A DNA stretch of 64,000 bases from Acidobacteriota bacterium (GCA_016713675.1 JADJOS010000005.1:434001-498000), one strand, 5' to 3'; positions 7,849 to 18,099 are shown, numbered from the stretch's first letter. A program made the numbers and translations. Notes: a model not told the origin generated them from the letters alone.

Positions 7849-10620
7849 ATGAACACGCCGACGATCCGTTCGCTTTTTTCCCGCCGCGGTCTAATTATTC
7901 TTTTGACATTGCTCGTCCTGCTCTCGTTCGCCGCACTTTTGGGTTGTGAAAGGACATTCGTGCGCAAGAAAGGCGACAAAGCGATGGACATTCAGGGCGC
8001 GTACGACTATGAGATGACTATGCTACGCAATCCGCAGACCGAAATGATCCCCGAGGGATCATTCGCGGCGGAACGGGCTCAGGCGAGGGCAGTCTTAGAA
8101 CGGCAAAAGCTCTCCGGGCGACCGCTGGTCAATTCGTACACATTCCAAGGCCCCGACAATCTCGGCGGCAGAACGCGATCGATCGTCTATGACGTGCGAT
8201 TCGACGGCGCCATGAACCGCGTCATCATCGCCGGCGGCGTCAGTGGCGGCGTTTATAAATCGATCGACGACGGCGCGACCTGGACACGCAAGAGCCCGCT
8301 CGGCGAACACTTCAGCTGCACCAGCATCGCACAGGACACGCGGCTGGGAATGGAGGACACATGGTACTACAGCGTCGGCGAAGCGACGGGCAACTCGGCA
8401 AGCGGCTCCGGCGCGAGCTATTCCGGCAACGGCGTCTACAAATCGATCGATAACGGCGAGACGTGGGCACGTTTGCCGATGTCAAATACCACCGCGCTCG
8501 AATCATTTACCGTTCCCGAGGATTACATAACCAAGATCATCGTCGATCCGACGAACGGCAACGTCTACATAGCTTGTGCCGCGGTCATTCGCCGCTCGAT
8601 CGACGGCGGGGCGACGTGGACCAGCGTGCTCGCGGGGCCGCTTTCGTTCTCGAGCCAGTTCACCGACATCGTGGTGTCGAGCACCGGTCGATTGTACGCG
8701 GCGTTCGCCGGCACGAATGACTCGGGCGTTGACGGCGTGTGGGCGTCACCTCCGGGACCGACGTCCGGCGATCCGTTGTCGTGGACACGCATCGCAGGAG
8801 TCGGGCCGGGCGGTTCGCCGACGGGATGGAACAGCGAGCCTTCGTACGGCCGCGTCGTGCTGGCGATCGCACCGAGCGATGAGAAATTCCTGTACGCGAT
8901 GTATTTCAGCGGCACTGCCCCAGCTTGCCCAACATCGGTCAAAGAAGCGGAACTATTCCGCTGGGACGACATCGGCGGTACATGGACAGACCTGAGCGCA
9001 ACATTGCCTGACGCCGCCGGCTGCCTTGCGGGCAACGACCCGTTCGCGGTGCAGGGCGGCTACGACATTGTGATCGCCGTAAAACCCGACGACGCCTCGA
9101 CGCTCTTCATCGGCGGAACGAACGCCTACCGTTCGACCGACGGAGGACTGTCATGGACCAGGATCGGCGGCTACGCAGGCACCGGCGGTTATGCACTGTA
9201 TTTGTCCTCACATCCGGACATACATTCATTTGCATTCTCGCCGATCAGTTCGACAACGATGCTCTGCGGCAACGACGGCGGCATTCAACGCACGACCGCA
9301 AACCTCGAACCCGTCGTCGCGTGGACGCAAATGAACGTCGGTTACCGAACTTACCAGTATTATTACGTCGATGTGGATCCGCGGCTCGGTAACGCCAAGG
9401 TGATCGGGGGCGCTCAGGATAACGGTTCGACGCGAAACATCGGCGGCAGCGGCACGAGCTATGAAATGGTACTCGGCGGCGATGGCGTTTCCGTCGGACT
9501 GACCGATCTGATTGCGGGGATTCAGTACGAATATGTCGGATTTCAGTTGGGAGAGATATTTAGGAGGGACTCGACACTCGCCCCGGGCGTTGCCGGCTCG
9601 TATATAACGCCGACGCCGGAGGCCGGAACGGGAACGGGGCTTTTTGTTACGCTGTTCAAGCTAGACTCGGACAATTCGGAGATCCTCTATTACGCAAATG
9701 ACAGTGTTCTTTACCGGACATCGTCCGCTTCGACGGTCACAGGCGCGACATGGACGACAATGACCGGCGTGACGGCCGCGGTCTCACCCGACAAGAAGAT
9801 CACCGCACTCACGCCCGCCCGAGGCGCATACAGCCCGGCGACGTCGAGCTTGTACATCGGTGCGAGCGACACGACCTCGCCATTCACGGTTCCGCCTAAA
9901 CTGTTCAGGCTTGACGATCCGGCATTCATCGGAGCCGGGGCACCTCCCGTTGATATAAGCTCCCCGGCGTTCCCGGTCGGCGCTTACATCAGCAGTATCG
10001 CCGTCGATCCCACCACGGACGACACAGTGATGGTCACATTCTCCAATTACGGCGTCTCGAGTATATTCTTGACGATGGACGCTAGCTCGGTCGTCCCAAC
10101 CTGGTCTGCTATCGAAGGCAACATTCCGCTGCCGTCGGCGAGGAGCTCTGCGATCCTGCGCAAGACGGCAGGCACGGAATACTTCGTCGGCACATCGGTC
10201 GGGCTTTATATGACGACAACTCCTGCCGGAGCAGGCACGATCTGGTCACAGGAAGGCCCGTCCGAAATGGGCAACGCCGTTGTCTCAAGCCTCGCTCTAC
10301 GGCCGTCCGACAACAAACTGCTCGTCGGAACACACGGCTATGGAATGTGGTACCTGCTCCCGCCGACAGCGGCAAATGTCTCGGTCGGCGGCCGGGTGCA
10401 TTCGCAAAGCGGCGGCATCGCGAACGCAATCGTCACGATCACATCAGCGAACGGTACGTCACTCCGCACAAGCACAAGTTCGCTCGGGTATTTTCGATTT
10501 GACGACATTGTCGCGGGAGGCACGTATACGGTTGCGGTTGCGAGTAAACGATACGTCTTCACGCCACAGATATTGACGCTCAACGATACGGTCGAGGATC
10601 TTGAGTTTATTTCGAACTAG
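7849..10620 (+). CDS. large BNR/Asp-box (sortilin-like) beta-propeller lipoprotein
   Basis: 923 residues. The N-terminus has a hydrophobic segment ending LLGC (residue about 34), a lipobox, so the protein is probably lipid-anchored and exposed. Most of the chain is a beta-propeller of BNR/VPS10-like blades with several Asp-boxes (SIDDGATWTRKS, SIDNGETWARLP, SIDGGATWTS, STDGGLSWTRIGG). The last 80 residues (VSVGGRVHSQSGGIANAIVT onward) are a carboxypeptidase-regulatory-like beta-sandwich. Such propellers are photosystem-assembly- or sialidase-like folds; no catalytic sialidase residues are apparent, so no enzymatic function is claimed. AAAGGAG lies about 10 bases upstream of the start. The gene stands alone. 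Confidence 0.85.
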   Translation: MNTPTIRSLFSRRGLIILLTLLVLLSFAALLGCERTFVRKKGDKAMDIQGAYDYEMTMLRNPQTEMIPEGSFAAERAQARAVLERQKLSGRPLVNSYTFQGPDNLGGRTRSIVYDVRFDGAMNRVIIAGGVSGGVYKSIDDGATWTRKSPLGEHFSCTSIAQDTRLGMEDTWYYSVGEATGNSASGSGASYSGNGVYKSIDNGETWARLPMSNTTALESFTVPEDYITKIIVDPTNGNVYIACAAVIRRSIDGGATWTSVLAGPLSFSSQFTDIVVSSTGRLYAAFAGTNDSGVDGVWASPPGPTSGDPLSWTRIAGVGPGGSPTGWNSEPSYGRVVLAIAPSDEKFLYAMYFSGTAPACPTSVKEAELFRWDDIGGTWTDLSATLPDAAGCLAGNDPFAVQGGYDIVIAVKPDDASTLFIGGTNAYRSTDGGLSWTRIGGYAGTGGYALYLSSHPDIHSFAFSPISSTTMLCGNDGGIQRTTANLEPVVAWTQMNVGYRTYQYYYVDVDPRLGNAKVIGGAQDNGSTRNIGGSGTSYEMVLGGDGVSVGLTDLIAGIQYEYVGFQLGEIFRRDSTLAPGVAGSYITPTPEAGTGTGLFVTLFKLDSDNSEILYYANDSVLYRTSSASTVTGATWTTMTGVTAAVSPDKKITALTPARGAYSPATSSLYIGASDTTSPFTVPPKLFRLDDPAFIGAGAPPVDISSPAFPVGAYISSIAVDPTTDDTVMVTFSNYGVSSIFLTMDASSVVPTWSAIEGNIPLPSARSSAILRKTAGTEYFVGTSVGLYMTTTPAGAGTIWSQEGPSEMGNAVVSSLALRPSDNKLLVGTHGYGMWYLLPPTAANVSVGGRVHSQSGGIANAIVTITSANGTSLRTSTSSLGYFRFDDIVAGGTYTVAVASKRYVFTPQILTLNDTVEDLEFISN

Positions 10621-10839
10621 GATCAACGACCAGACCTACCGCTACGATCCGCCTCGCTGCGGCCGGGCAGATCCGCTAACTCGGGTAATTGATCTTGGGA
10701 AGCGTTTTCACGCTCGCGTTTATGCCTTTGCCGTTGGCGTAAAATTGTAACTTCATTTACTATTCCATAGACATTGTCGCTCACACACTCAAATTAAAGG
10801 TAAATTGGGCCCGGATGGCGCGTTCGGTTCGACTGTGGA

Positions 10840-12363
10840 ATGGACGAAAAGACATCACATAATGGCGGGACTGCATTCGGCTCACGCGCGTTTGCCGCAT
10901 TGACGCGCCCGGTCGATGCTTTGCCGCTGGATATGTTTCGCGTGGTGACGGGCGTGCTGATATTGGTGTATTTTGTGCGGACGTTCGCCGAGACGGCGGA
11001 TTTCAGCGGGCCCGACGGATTGCTCGACCACCGTTTGATACTCGAGATGTATTGGTTCACCGAGATCGGAATATTCCGCGATTGGATGAGCATCGAATGG
11101 TTCTACGCGGCGTTCGGGATCGCCATCGCGTGCTGCGTACCGCTGATCCTCGGGTATCGTGTTAAGTTCTTTTTCCTGATCCTGTACATTATCGCAGTCA
11201 GTACGTATCGGCGGAACTTTATTGTGATGTATGTCGATGATTCGATCATGCATCTGCTGCTGTTCTGGATGCTGGTGATGCCGGTCGGACGCACGCTGGT
11301 GCTTGGCGAATGGCTGCGGGACCGCCGTGCGGCGGGGGAACGTTGGAAAACTGTCACCGTGCCCGGAGCGACCCTGCGGCTTTTCCTCGGGAATCTGACG
11401 CTGCTCTATCTAGTTGCCGGTCTCTGGAAATGGACGAGCCCGATGTGGCTCGACGGCACCGCTCTGTACGTCGTATTCAAGCTGCCGGTGTCGTACTACA
11501 GTTCAACCTGGACCGCCGGGCATATCCCACTGCTGAGGATATTTAACTACGCGACGCTCATTCTCGAGCCCCTGGTGCCGCTGATGTTCGTACTGCGGCG
11601 TGGGCATTGGGCAAAGTACGTGATGCTCGCGGCATTCCTCGGGCTGCATCTCGGCTCCGTAGCAACTCTGAATATCCCGTACGCGAACGTTGCCTGTGCA
11701 GCGACGACGATCCTGATGTTCCGCGAAGAGCTGATGACATGGTTTCGCGGCGTCTATATCGAGCCGGTGGGTTCAAAACGATTCGGTTTGTCCGGCGCCG
11801 TCGCACTATTTATGGTCACCGCACTGACGCTGGCGATGGTCAGCTCGGTCTCTCTGATAAACTGGCGAACCGCACCACGTGAGATGAAGTCGGGCGAGGT
11901 CATTTCCCGCGAGAACCGTCCGCAACTCGTCGACGGACGCGCGGACGGGCTCGATTCTGTGCAAATGACATTTTTTGGTGCGCTTTGGATCATGGGCATC
12001 GCTCAGCAATATCAGCTATTCAACTGGATCGACAACCGGAACTATGCGACGCACTACCGCGTCGTTGCTAATGGTGTTGACGTCGATCCGGACGCGATGT
12101 TCGTGCGTTCGTTGCGTGGTGTGCTGCTCGATTTTTATATTCACGACATCACGTGGCTTAAAATACCGCCCGAGCGGCGGCAGGAACTGCGCTCAAACAT
12201 CCTCGAACGCACCGCGAACCGCTATTGCCGTGTCGCAAGGCCTGTCGGCGTCGTCGAAGCCCATTCGTCCTTCGAACGCATCGACCCAAACGGCGGCCCG
12301 GGCGAATTTGATAATGTACTGTTGATGATGTTTAGCTGTGACGGCGAACGGGCGGTGTTTTAG
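10840..12363 (+). CDS. HTTM-domain (gamma-carboxylase-like) membrane protein
   Basis: 507 residues. From about residue 25 to 310 it is a multi-pass membrane protein with the horizontally transferred transmembrane (HTTM) domain pattern seen in bacterial vitamin-K-dependent gamma-carboxylase-like proteins: PLDMFRVVTGVLILVYFVRT, then GPDGLLD, LFWMLVMPVGRTL, and LYLVAGLWKWTSPMWLDGTA. The last 180 residues are largely soluble and unrecognised. Its stop is two bases before the start of the asparagine synthetase gene, so the two are almost certainly co-translated. Carboxylase activity is not established for bacterial HTTM proteins. Confidence 0.75.
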   Translation: MDEKTSHNGGTAFGSRAFAALTRPVDALPLDMFRVVTGVLILVYFVRTFAETADFSGPDGLLDHRLILEMYWFTEIGIFRDWMSIEWFYAAFGIAIACCVPLILGYRVKFFFLILYIIAVSTYRRNFIVMYVDDSIMHLLLFWMLVMPVGRTLVLGEWLRDRRAAGERWKTVTVPGATLRLFLGNLTLLYLVAGLWKWTSPMWLDGTALYVVFKLPVSYYSSTWTAGHIPLLRIFNYATLILEPLVPLMFVLRRGHWAKYVMLAAFLGLHLGSVATLNIPYANVACAATTILMFREELMTWFRGVYIEPVGSKRFGLSGAVALFMVTALTLAMVSSVSLINWRTAPREMKSGEVISRENRPQLVDGRADGLDSVQMTFFGALWIMGIAQQYQLFNWIDNRNYATHYRVVANGVDVDPDAMFVRSLRGVLLDFYIHDITWLKIPPERRQELRSNILERTANRYCRVARPVGVVEAHSSFERIDPNGGPGEFDNVLLMMFSCDGERAVF

Positions 12364-12365
12364 AT

Positions 12366-14270
12366 ATGTGCGGGATCGTTGCGATTTTCAATAATGACAG
12401 GCCGGTGAATTCTGACGCTCTCGGCCGGTCGATTGACGCGCTTATTCCACGCGGACCCGATGAACAGAGCAGTTGGGTTTCGCCGAACGGACGCACCGCT
12501 CTCGGCCACGCACGTCTGAACATCATCGACCTCGTCACCGGCACCCAACCGATCGCCGGCGAAGACGGCAAGCTGCACATAATACACAACGGCGAATTCT
12601 ACGATTTCGAACGGATCACACGCGAACTCGAGAACCGCGGCCATAAATTCCGCACGCGTTCCGACAGCGAGATCGCCCTGCATCTGTATCAAGAAATGGG
12701 GCCGGCATGCCTCGAACATCTGCGAGGGGAATTTGCGTTCGTCATCTGGGACGAAGAGAACGAAACGCTCTTCGCCGCCCGCGACCGTTTTGGCATCAAG
12801 CCGCTGTTCTACGTGCAGGATGCCGACGGGCTAAAGCTCGCATCGGAAGCAAAGGCGCTGTTCGCCGCCGGTGTTCGCGCCGCATGGGACCAGGAATCGG
12901 TGTTCCAGAACCTTTTCTTTTCGTTCGACCAGGACAGGACTTTGTTCCGCAATGTTCGCCAACTCTCGCCCGGCCATTACCTGATCGCACAACGCGGAAA
13001 GGTCACGGTCAAACGCTATTGGGACGTCGGCTATCCAAAGGCGAACGCCGCACATCCACACACATCCGAAACGGAGTGTATCGAAACGGTGCGATCGATG
13101 CTAGACGAGGCGATCCGTCTGCGAATGCGTGCCGATGTGCCGGTCGGATGCTATCTCAGCGGAGGCGTCGATTCTTCGTCCGTACTTGGGATGGCGAGCC
13201 GTTATGCGGAAGGGAAGTTTACGGCGTTCACGATCGCGTTCGATCATCCCGATTTCGACGAAAGCGGGCCCGCGAGACGAATGGCTGAACATGCGGGTGC
13301 CGAGTTTCGACCGATCGCCGTGAAAGGCACGGACTTCGCCGATGTTTTCTACGATTCTGTCTGGAAAGGCGAGATGATCCACTATAACGCCCACGGAGCG
13401 GCCCGCTATCACCTCAGCCGAGCCGTGCGGGCCGAAGGCTACAAGACCGTCATCGGCGGCGAAGGTGCGGACGAACTTTTCGCGGGATATGATTTCTCAA
13501 GCCAGGCGGTTCTCGCGAGCGGATCGTCCGCGATGGCGAAGTATGCAACAATGTTCGCCCGTCTTTTTAAGCCCAAGACCGAGACCGAACGCCGCATCGC
13601 CGCGACCTCGCCGTGGCTCGCACGCCTCAGCCACATTCTCGCCTTCCCGCCGAATTTGACGGATTATGTCGCGGAGAAATTCGACTTTCTACACACTATC
13701 ATCGCACCGGAACTTACAGCGAAATTCCCCGGCCGCGATCCGTACCGCGAGTTTTTCCGGCAGTTTGACTATCGCAAAACCCTGCTGGGCAGGGAACCGG
13801 CGAAGCAGATCCTGTATCTATGGATGAAGTCGCTCTTCGTCAACTACGTACTAGCCGCCGAACGCCTCGATATGACAAACGCGGTTGAAGTGCGTCTGCC
13901 GTTTCTCGATCACAAACTGTTCGAATACGTGAGTTCGATCCCGGTTGCGATGCTCGCAAAGGGCGGAACACTAAAATATCTGCTTCGCGAAGCCGTCAAA
14001 CCGTATATCACCGATGAGGTCTATAGGGGGCTAAAGCAGCCTTTCCTCGCACCGCCGACCACTAGGCGAAACGACGACGCGATGTACATTATGCTGCAGG
14101 ACATCTTGCGGAGCGAGAGTTTTCGTTCGGTGCCGTTCTTCGACCATGCGGCCGTCATTAAGATGCTAGATGGCGTCGCAACGATGGATGACGCGGCCCG
14201 TGCGTCAATGGATCCCGTGCTCTACATGATGGCGTCGATCGGCGTACTGCACGAAAAGTACCATCTATAG
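12366..14270 (+). CDS. asnB: asparagine synthetase (glutamine-hydrolysing)
   Basis: 634-residue class II glutamine amidotransferase and ATP-dependent synthetase. Cys2 of MCGIVAIF is the glutaminase nucleophile; NGEFYDF and RDRFGIKPL complete the N-terminal domain. The PP-loop SGGVDSSS is at about residues 264-271 and GGEGADELFAGYD at about 363. It would make asparagine from aspartate or transfer ammonia to another carboxylate. Chains of this length are also common in exopolysaccharide and modification loci, so a specialised substrate is possible, especially as the gene is two bases downstream of the HTTM gene. The function of the domain pair is secure; the physiological acceptor is not. Confidence 0.88.
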   Translation: MCGIVAIFNNDRPVNSDALGRSIDALIPRGPDEQSSWVSPNGRTALGHARLNIIDLVTGTQPIAGEDGKLHIIHNGEFYDFERITRELENRGHKFRTRSDSEIALHLYQEMGPACLEHLRGEFAFVIWDEENETLFAARDRFGIKPLFYVQDADGLKLASEAKALFAAGVRAAWDQESVFQNLFFSFDQDRTLFRNVRQLSPGHYLIAQRGKVTVKRYWDVGYPKANAAHPHTSETECIETVRSMLDEAIRLRMRADVPVGCYLSGGVDSSSVLGMASRYAEGKFTAFTIAFDHPDFDESGPARRMAEHAGAEFRPIAVKGTDFADVFYDSVWKGEMIHYNAHGAARYHLSRAVRAEGYKTVIGGEGADELFAGYDFSSQAVLASGSSAMAKYATMFARLFKPKTETERRIAATSPWLARLSHILAFPPNLTDYVAEKFDFLHTIIAPELTAKFPGRDPYREFFRQFDYRKTLLGREPAKQILYLWMKSLFVNYVLAAERLDMTNAVEVRLPFLDHKLFEYVSSIPVAMLAKGGTLKYLLREAVKPYITDEVYRGLKQPFLAPPTTRRNDDAMYIMLQDILRSESFRSVPFFDHAAVIKMLDGVATMDDAARASMDPVLYMMASIGVLHEKYHL

Positions 14271-14300
14271 TTTGGGTTCAAAGGATCTCTTTGGGGCACC

Positions 14301-15216
14301 TCACCTCGTGGATACTTTTGCTCCGTCTACTATTTGACTTGGCGGATGAAGGATCACGATCTCGCCGTCTGAAATTCCTTCGACTATCTGCGTGCTCTCG
14401 GCATTCTGCCGGCCCGTTTTTATAGCTCTCTGTCTGGCACGGCCGGATTCGACTACAAATACATTCCACTCATCTCCACTCCGAAACAAGGCGCTTGAGG
14501 GAATTGTCAAAACATCATCTGATTCCCATACGATGATGCTCACGTCGACGCGGTAATTGTCTCCGAACTTTGGCGCTTTGGACAAAAAACTCGCCGATCA
14601 CATTTACCCGCTGCTCCTCGACGCCGAGTGCCGAGACCTTTGTTGTGGCTTGAGGCTCGATCAGATGGACACGGGCTTTCAACGGTTCTGTCGAGCTTTC
14701 ATTGATCACCATGATAGGCGCACCGGGCGGTATCTTTACCGCGTCGGTCGAGAGCACGTCCACGACGATCTCGATATTGTCCGGATCGCCGATCTCGATC
14801 AGTGGGGTTCCGGCGGTAACGAAACCTTCGCTCTTTTGAGCGATCCTCAGCACTTTCCCGGCGATCGGAGCAAACACTCTGGCAGCATATATGTTTGGGA
14901 GTTCGTCCCGCTTATCCGGAGTCCGCTGGACCGGCGGATTTGGATCGATCTCGGTGATCGGATAGTCGTGTGGTATGAAGTCGCCCTCAGTCAACTTTAT
15001 CCGCGACATCCGTCCGGAAACCGGTGCGCTGACCGTTATCTTCACTCGAGCTCGTGTCTTACCTTCCGCTTCGACCGCAACTGTCATCGGCCCACGCCGG
15101 CTCGTCGCTACCTCAACGGATGTCGACTCTTCGCTGAGCAGCAGCCAAGCCAATATGAGCCCGACAACGACAGCCGCCGCAAGATACAGCATCTGTTTTT
15201 TTGATACGTTTAACAT
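14301..15216 (-). pseudogene. HlyD/MacA-type periplasmic adaptor, single-base frameshift
   Basis: The gene would encode a membrane-fusion (adaptor) protein for the ABC exporter upstream: an N-terminal anchor (MLYLAAAVVVGLILAWLLLS), biotinyl-lipoyl-like halves (GKTRARVKITVSAPVSGRMS and RVFAPIAGKVLRIAQKSEGF), and a beta-barrel end. The reading frame breaks at a run of six A on the + strand (14584-14589). Upstream, the protein reads VNVIGEFFVQSAKVRR and stops at 14515; one base fewer restores GEFLSKAPKFGDNYRVDVSI and continues to the TGA at 14301. The start at 15216 follows the permease stop by one base and has GAGAGAA before it. This may be a sequencing indel or true decay. Confidence 0.85.
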
Positions 15217-15217
15217 G

Positions 15218-17584
15218 TTATTCTCTCGTTTTAAGGACAGCAATAAGGTCTAGTCCCCGCAATCGCCACGAGACCAGAAGACCAGAGATGACCGCCGCCG
15301 CAGCAACATAGATCGCCGTCAATAAAAATGTCCTCTGACTAAATACCATAGGGAGCCTTAACAATTCATTGTCGATCAGATTATTCATGCTGTAGCACGT
15401 TGCGATGCCCGCCAGGAATCCGAGAGGGATCGCAAGCATGGTCAAGACGGCGTGTTCACCCAAGAGAATTACCGTGACCTCTTTCTTTGAAAATCCAAGC
15501 ACACGGAGGGAAGCTAATTCCCGGCCTCGTTCCGACAACGTGATGCGCGCCGTGTTGTAAACCACTCCAAACACGATCGCGCTCGAAAAAAGAACAAGCA
15601 CGAAAGTGAAAATGCCGATCGTTTGCGCAAACGTTTCGTTAAAGCTCTGTTTTATTGAACCGGGAAGACTTACACCGGCTATTTCCGGCAGTCGCTTCAA
15701 TCGGGCGTAAAGCAGATCTTCAGTCAGTGGATCTGATCGAATATAGGCTCCGGAAATCACGTCATCCTCATTTACCAAGCGGTTGAGTGCACCGATCTGC
15801 ATATACGCGTTCATGCCCATGAGTTCGGCAACCGTGCCGGTCACATTGATCTTCTTGATCACCCTGGACCCTTCGAGCACTTCGACGGTCACAGATTCGC
15901 CGGCCGATACCCCGAGTTCTCTTGCCAGTGGATTTGACAACACAATACCCTCCGGCGGTAAATGGTAGACGGATGAATCCTGATCGACGATCCGATGCAG
16001 GACCGGATAGGACTCGAGCCCGGTTACGCCGACCCGTTTGGCTCTATGCTCGAATGACAGTCTGGCGGGAACCGCTCGAAAAGCCTCGACATCCAGCACT
16101 CCGGGCAACGACCCAAGATCGAGTTTCGCCTGTTGTGGTCTTGGACGGTTGAACGTAACGATAGCGTCCTCTCTGATCGATCTTTCAAATTGGATATCAA
16201 CGATCACTTTGATCGCGTCTTCGAAATAAAAGCCTGTGAACAGCAATGCCGCCGCCGCCGCAATACCGAACGCAGACAAAAGGGCTTTGAATGGCTGGCG
16301 CGAGAGATTGCGAAAGATCATTCGAGACTCCGGTGAAATGTGTTTGTTCAGGTCAATTGTTTCGATCAAGCCGGGCTTGTAATTGACAGGTGCTATGGGC
16401 CTCATTGCTTCGGCCGGAGGAAGCATTACTGCCTGCCGTACGGCGGAAAAGGCACCTATGCAGGCAGATCCGAGTGCGATCAAGACCGAACTGATCACAA
16501 GCGTCCAACTGAATGTGAACGCTAGGATCGGGAATCTAAAATAGTCGGTATACATTGATGTCATACCGCTGCCCATCCAATATCCGATAACGATTCCGAA
16601 CAATATCCCGCCTATCACAGCGGCAAATGCAAGCCCTAAAAAGTGCATTCCGATCTCGCTATTGCTATATCCAAACGCCTTGAGCAGACCGATCTGCTCG
16701 CGCTGAGTATTGACTAAGCGCGCCATAACAAGATGGAGCAAAAACGCAGTGACACCAAGAAAAATAAGTGGAAGAAACGTACCAAAAGTGCGGAGTTCGC
16801 CAAATTCGTTCTCAAGAAAGCGAAAGGATTCCTGTTCGTGCCTGCCGAATGAACCGATTCCGCCATATTCGTCCAGTATTCGATCGATCTCCAATATCAG
16901 CTCTTCGGGTTGGGCTCCGGGCGCAAGAGTAACAGACAGGTCATTGAACGCACCGTCCATGTCGAACGTTGTGGTAATTGCTCGTTCGCTCATCCAAATG
17001 ATCCCAAATCTCTTATTGTCCGGGAATAATTGCCCCGGACTGATCTCATAGATATATTCCGGGGAGAGTCCGGTTCCTACGATCTTCAGCTCACGCCATC
17101 GTCCATTCAACACTGCCGAAAATGAGTCACCGGGCTCAAATCCGTTCGCATTTGCAAACGAGCTGCTAACGATCACCTCATCGGCCGCGCCTAGACCAAC
17201 ATAGCGTCCGCTAACAAGATGCAGATCGTTCAGCATCGGTTCCTTGTGTTCGGGAATCGATACGATCCGACCCGATGCCGGTTCACGAAGGTACGGGAGA
17301 TCGAGTATTGAATTCGAGACAATTCGAGTCTGTACCGCGGCTATCCCTGGTATTCGTTCGATCCTTTGTCGAACCGAAAGCGGTGCTCTTGTGAGATGTG
17401 CGAATACATCGCCGAACCGGTATTCGGAATAGTAGCTTTCTTGTGTCGAGACCAGCGATTCATATGTGCTTCGCATAGCTACATACGATGCCACACCACA
17501 CGTGACCACTAACGCGGTTGCCAGTAATTGTCCCCGAAGATGGAGTATGTCACGTAGTAATTTTATTGTGAGCGCTCGTCTCAT
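15218..17584 (-). CDS. FtsX/MacB-like ABC transporter permease
   Basis: 788-residue integral membrane protein with two FtsX-type permease units. It has an N-terminal membrane segment (LRGQLLATALVVTCGVASYV), a long periplasmic MacB-type domain, three helices around residues 270-390 (FLPLIFLGVTAFLLHLVMAR and following), a second periplasmic domain, and three C-terminal helices beginning near IGIFTFVLVLFSSAIVFGVV. A double unit in one chain is typical of DevC/MacB-like permeases used with a separate ATPase and a HlyD adaptor for lipid, peptide or protein export. Its stop is 1 base from the adaptor start and it follows the membrane-protein gene by 2 bases, so the genes form one operon. Substrate unknown. 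Confidence 0.85.
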   Translation of the reverse strand: MRRALTIKLLRDILHLRGQLLATALVVTCGVASYVAMRSTYESLVSTQESYYSEYRFGDVFAHLTRAPLSVRQRIERIPGIAAVQTRIVSNSILDLPYLREPASGRIVSIPEHKEPMLNDLHLVSGRYVGLGAADEVIVSSSFANANGFEPGDSFSAVLNGRWRELKIVGTGLSPEYIYEISPGQLFPDNKRFGIIWMSERAITTTFDMDGAFNDLSVTLAPGAQPEELILEIDRILDEYGGIGSFGRHEQESFRFLENEFGELRTFGTFLPLIFLGVTAFLLHLVMARLVNTQREQIGLLKAFGYSNSEIGMHFLGLAFAAVIGGILFGIVIGYWMGSGMTSMYTDYFRFPILAFTFSWTLVISSVLIALGSACIGAFSAVRQAVMLPPAEAMRPIAPVNYKPGLIETIDLNKHISPESRMIFRNLSRQPFKALLSAFGIAAAAALLFTGFYFEDAIKVIVDIQFERSIREDAIVTFNRPRPQQAKLDLGSLPGVLDVEAFRAVPARLSFEHRAKRVGVTGLESYPVLHRIVDQDSSVYHLPPEGIVLSNPLARELGVSAGESVTVEVLEGSRVIKKINVTGTVAELMGMNAYMQIGALNRLVNEDDVISGAYIRSDPLTEDLLYARLKRLPEIAGVSLPGSIKQSFNETFAQTIGIFTFVLVLFSSAIVFGVVYNTARITLSERGRELASLRVLGFSKKEVTVILLGEHAVLTMLAIPLGFLAGIATCYSMNNLIDNELLRLPMVFSQRTFLLTAIYVAAAAVISGLLVSWRLRGLDLIAVLKTRE

Positions 17585-17586
17585 CG

Positions 17587-18099
17587 CTAATGATCGTCGT
17601 CATCGCCCGATCTTCGGGTTTCTGTCTTCTTCTCGCCGGCTGGGCTTAGCGTCTGAGCCTGTCGAATCTCTGAGTGCCGGACCTGACCACCAAGATTGGC
17701 CGTATAGCCCATCGAAACTGCTGAGACTAAGCCTGCGATCAATGCAGCGTAGACCGCTACCGTGTTGAAACTCTTAGAAGCGAATCTTGCAGAGGCGAAT
17801 GCGACGATTGCAGCAACACCGGCAATTATGCCGATAATAAGCGCGAACATTGCTGCAGATTCGTGCGCTTCGATCAACTGCTCCGAAACGCCCGGCAATT
17901 TTTCAACAACATCCTCCGCAGGCTCGCCGGTAAGATAGACCGGTACCGATGCCAACGCATTGAGAATAATGAGAATTAGACCGACGAACTGTATATTTTC
18001 GAACTTACGAAGCAAGCCCCACGCCAGGATAAGTGTGCCGAATAACCCGGCAAATAGCGGTAAATGGTTAAGCATAAGGTGCAAATGAGCATAAGTCAT
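17587..18099 (-). CDS. four-helix membrane protein, DUF2231-like, within ABC exporter operon
   Basis: 170 residues with four predicted membrane helices (roughly residues 10-30, 37-57, 84-105 and 113-133). The N-terminus MTYAHLHLMLNHLPLFAGLF is His-rich, and GYTANLGGQVRHSEI follows the last helix; the tail is charged and ends GDDDDH. This layout resembles small DUF2231-type membrane proteins, where paired histidines have been suggested to bind haem. It lies between the ATPase and permease genes with 19 bases and 2 bases of spacing. A role as an accessory subunit of the exporter is inference from position only. Confidence 0.6.
   Translation of the reverse strand: MTYAHLHLMLNHLPLFAGLFGTLILAWGLLRKFENIQFVGLILIILNALASVPVYLTGEPAEDVVEKLPGVSEQLIEAHESAAMFALIIGIIAGVAAIVAFASARFASKSFNTVAVYAALIAGLVSAVSMGYTANLGGQVRHSEIRQAQTLSPAGEKKTETRRSGDDDDH

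Noticed and set aside
10773..10784. ATTGTCGCTCAC upstream of the HTTM gene, matching one unit of the 35558 array
   Set aside because: A single 12-base match is expected by chance at this window size; no periodic neighbours.
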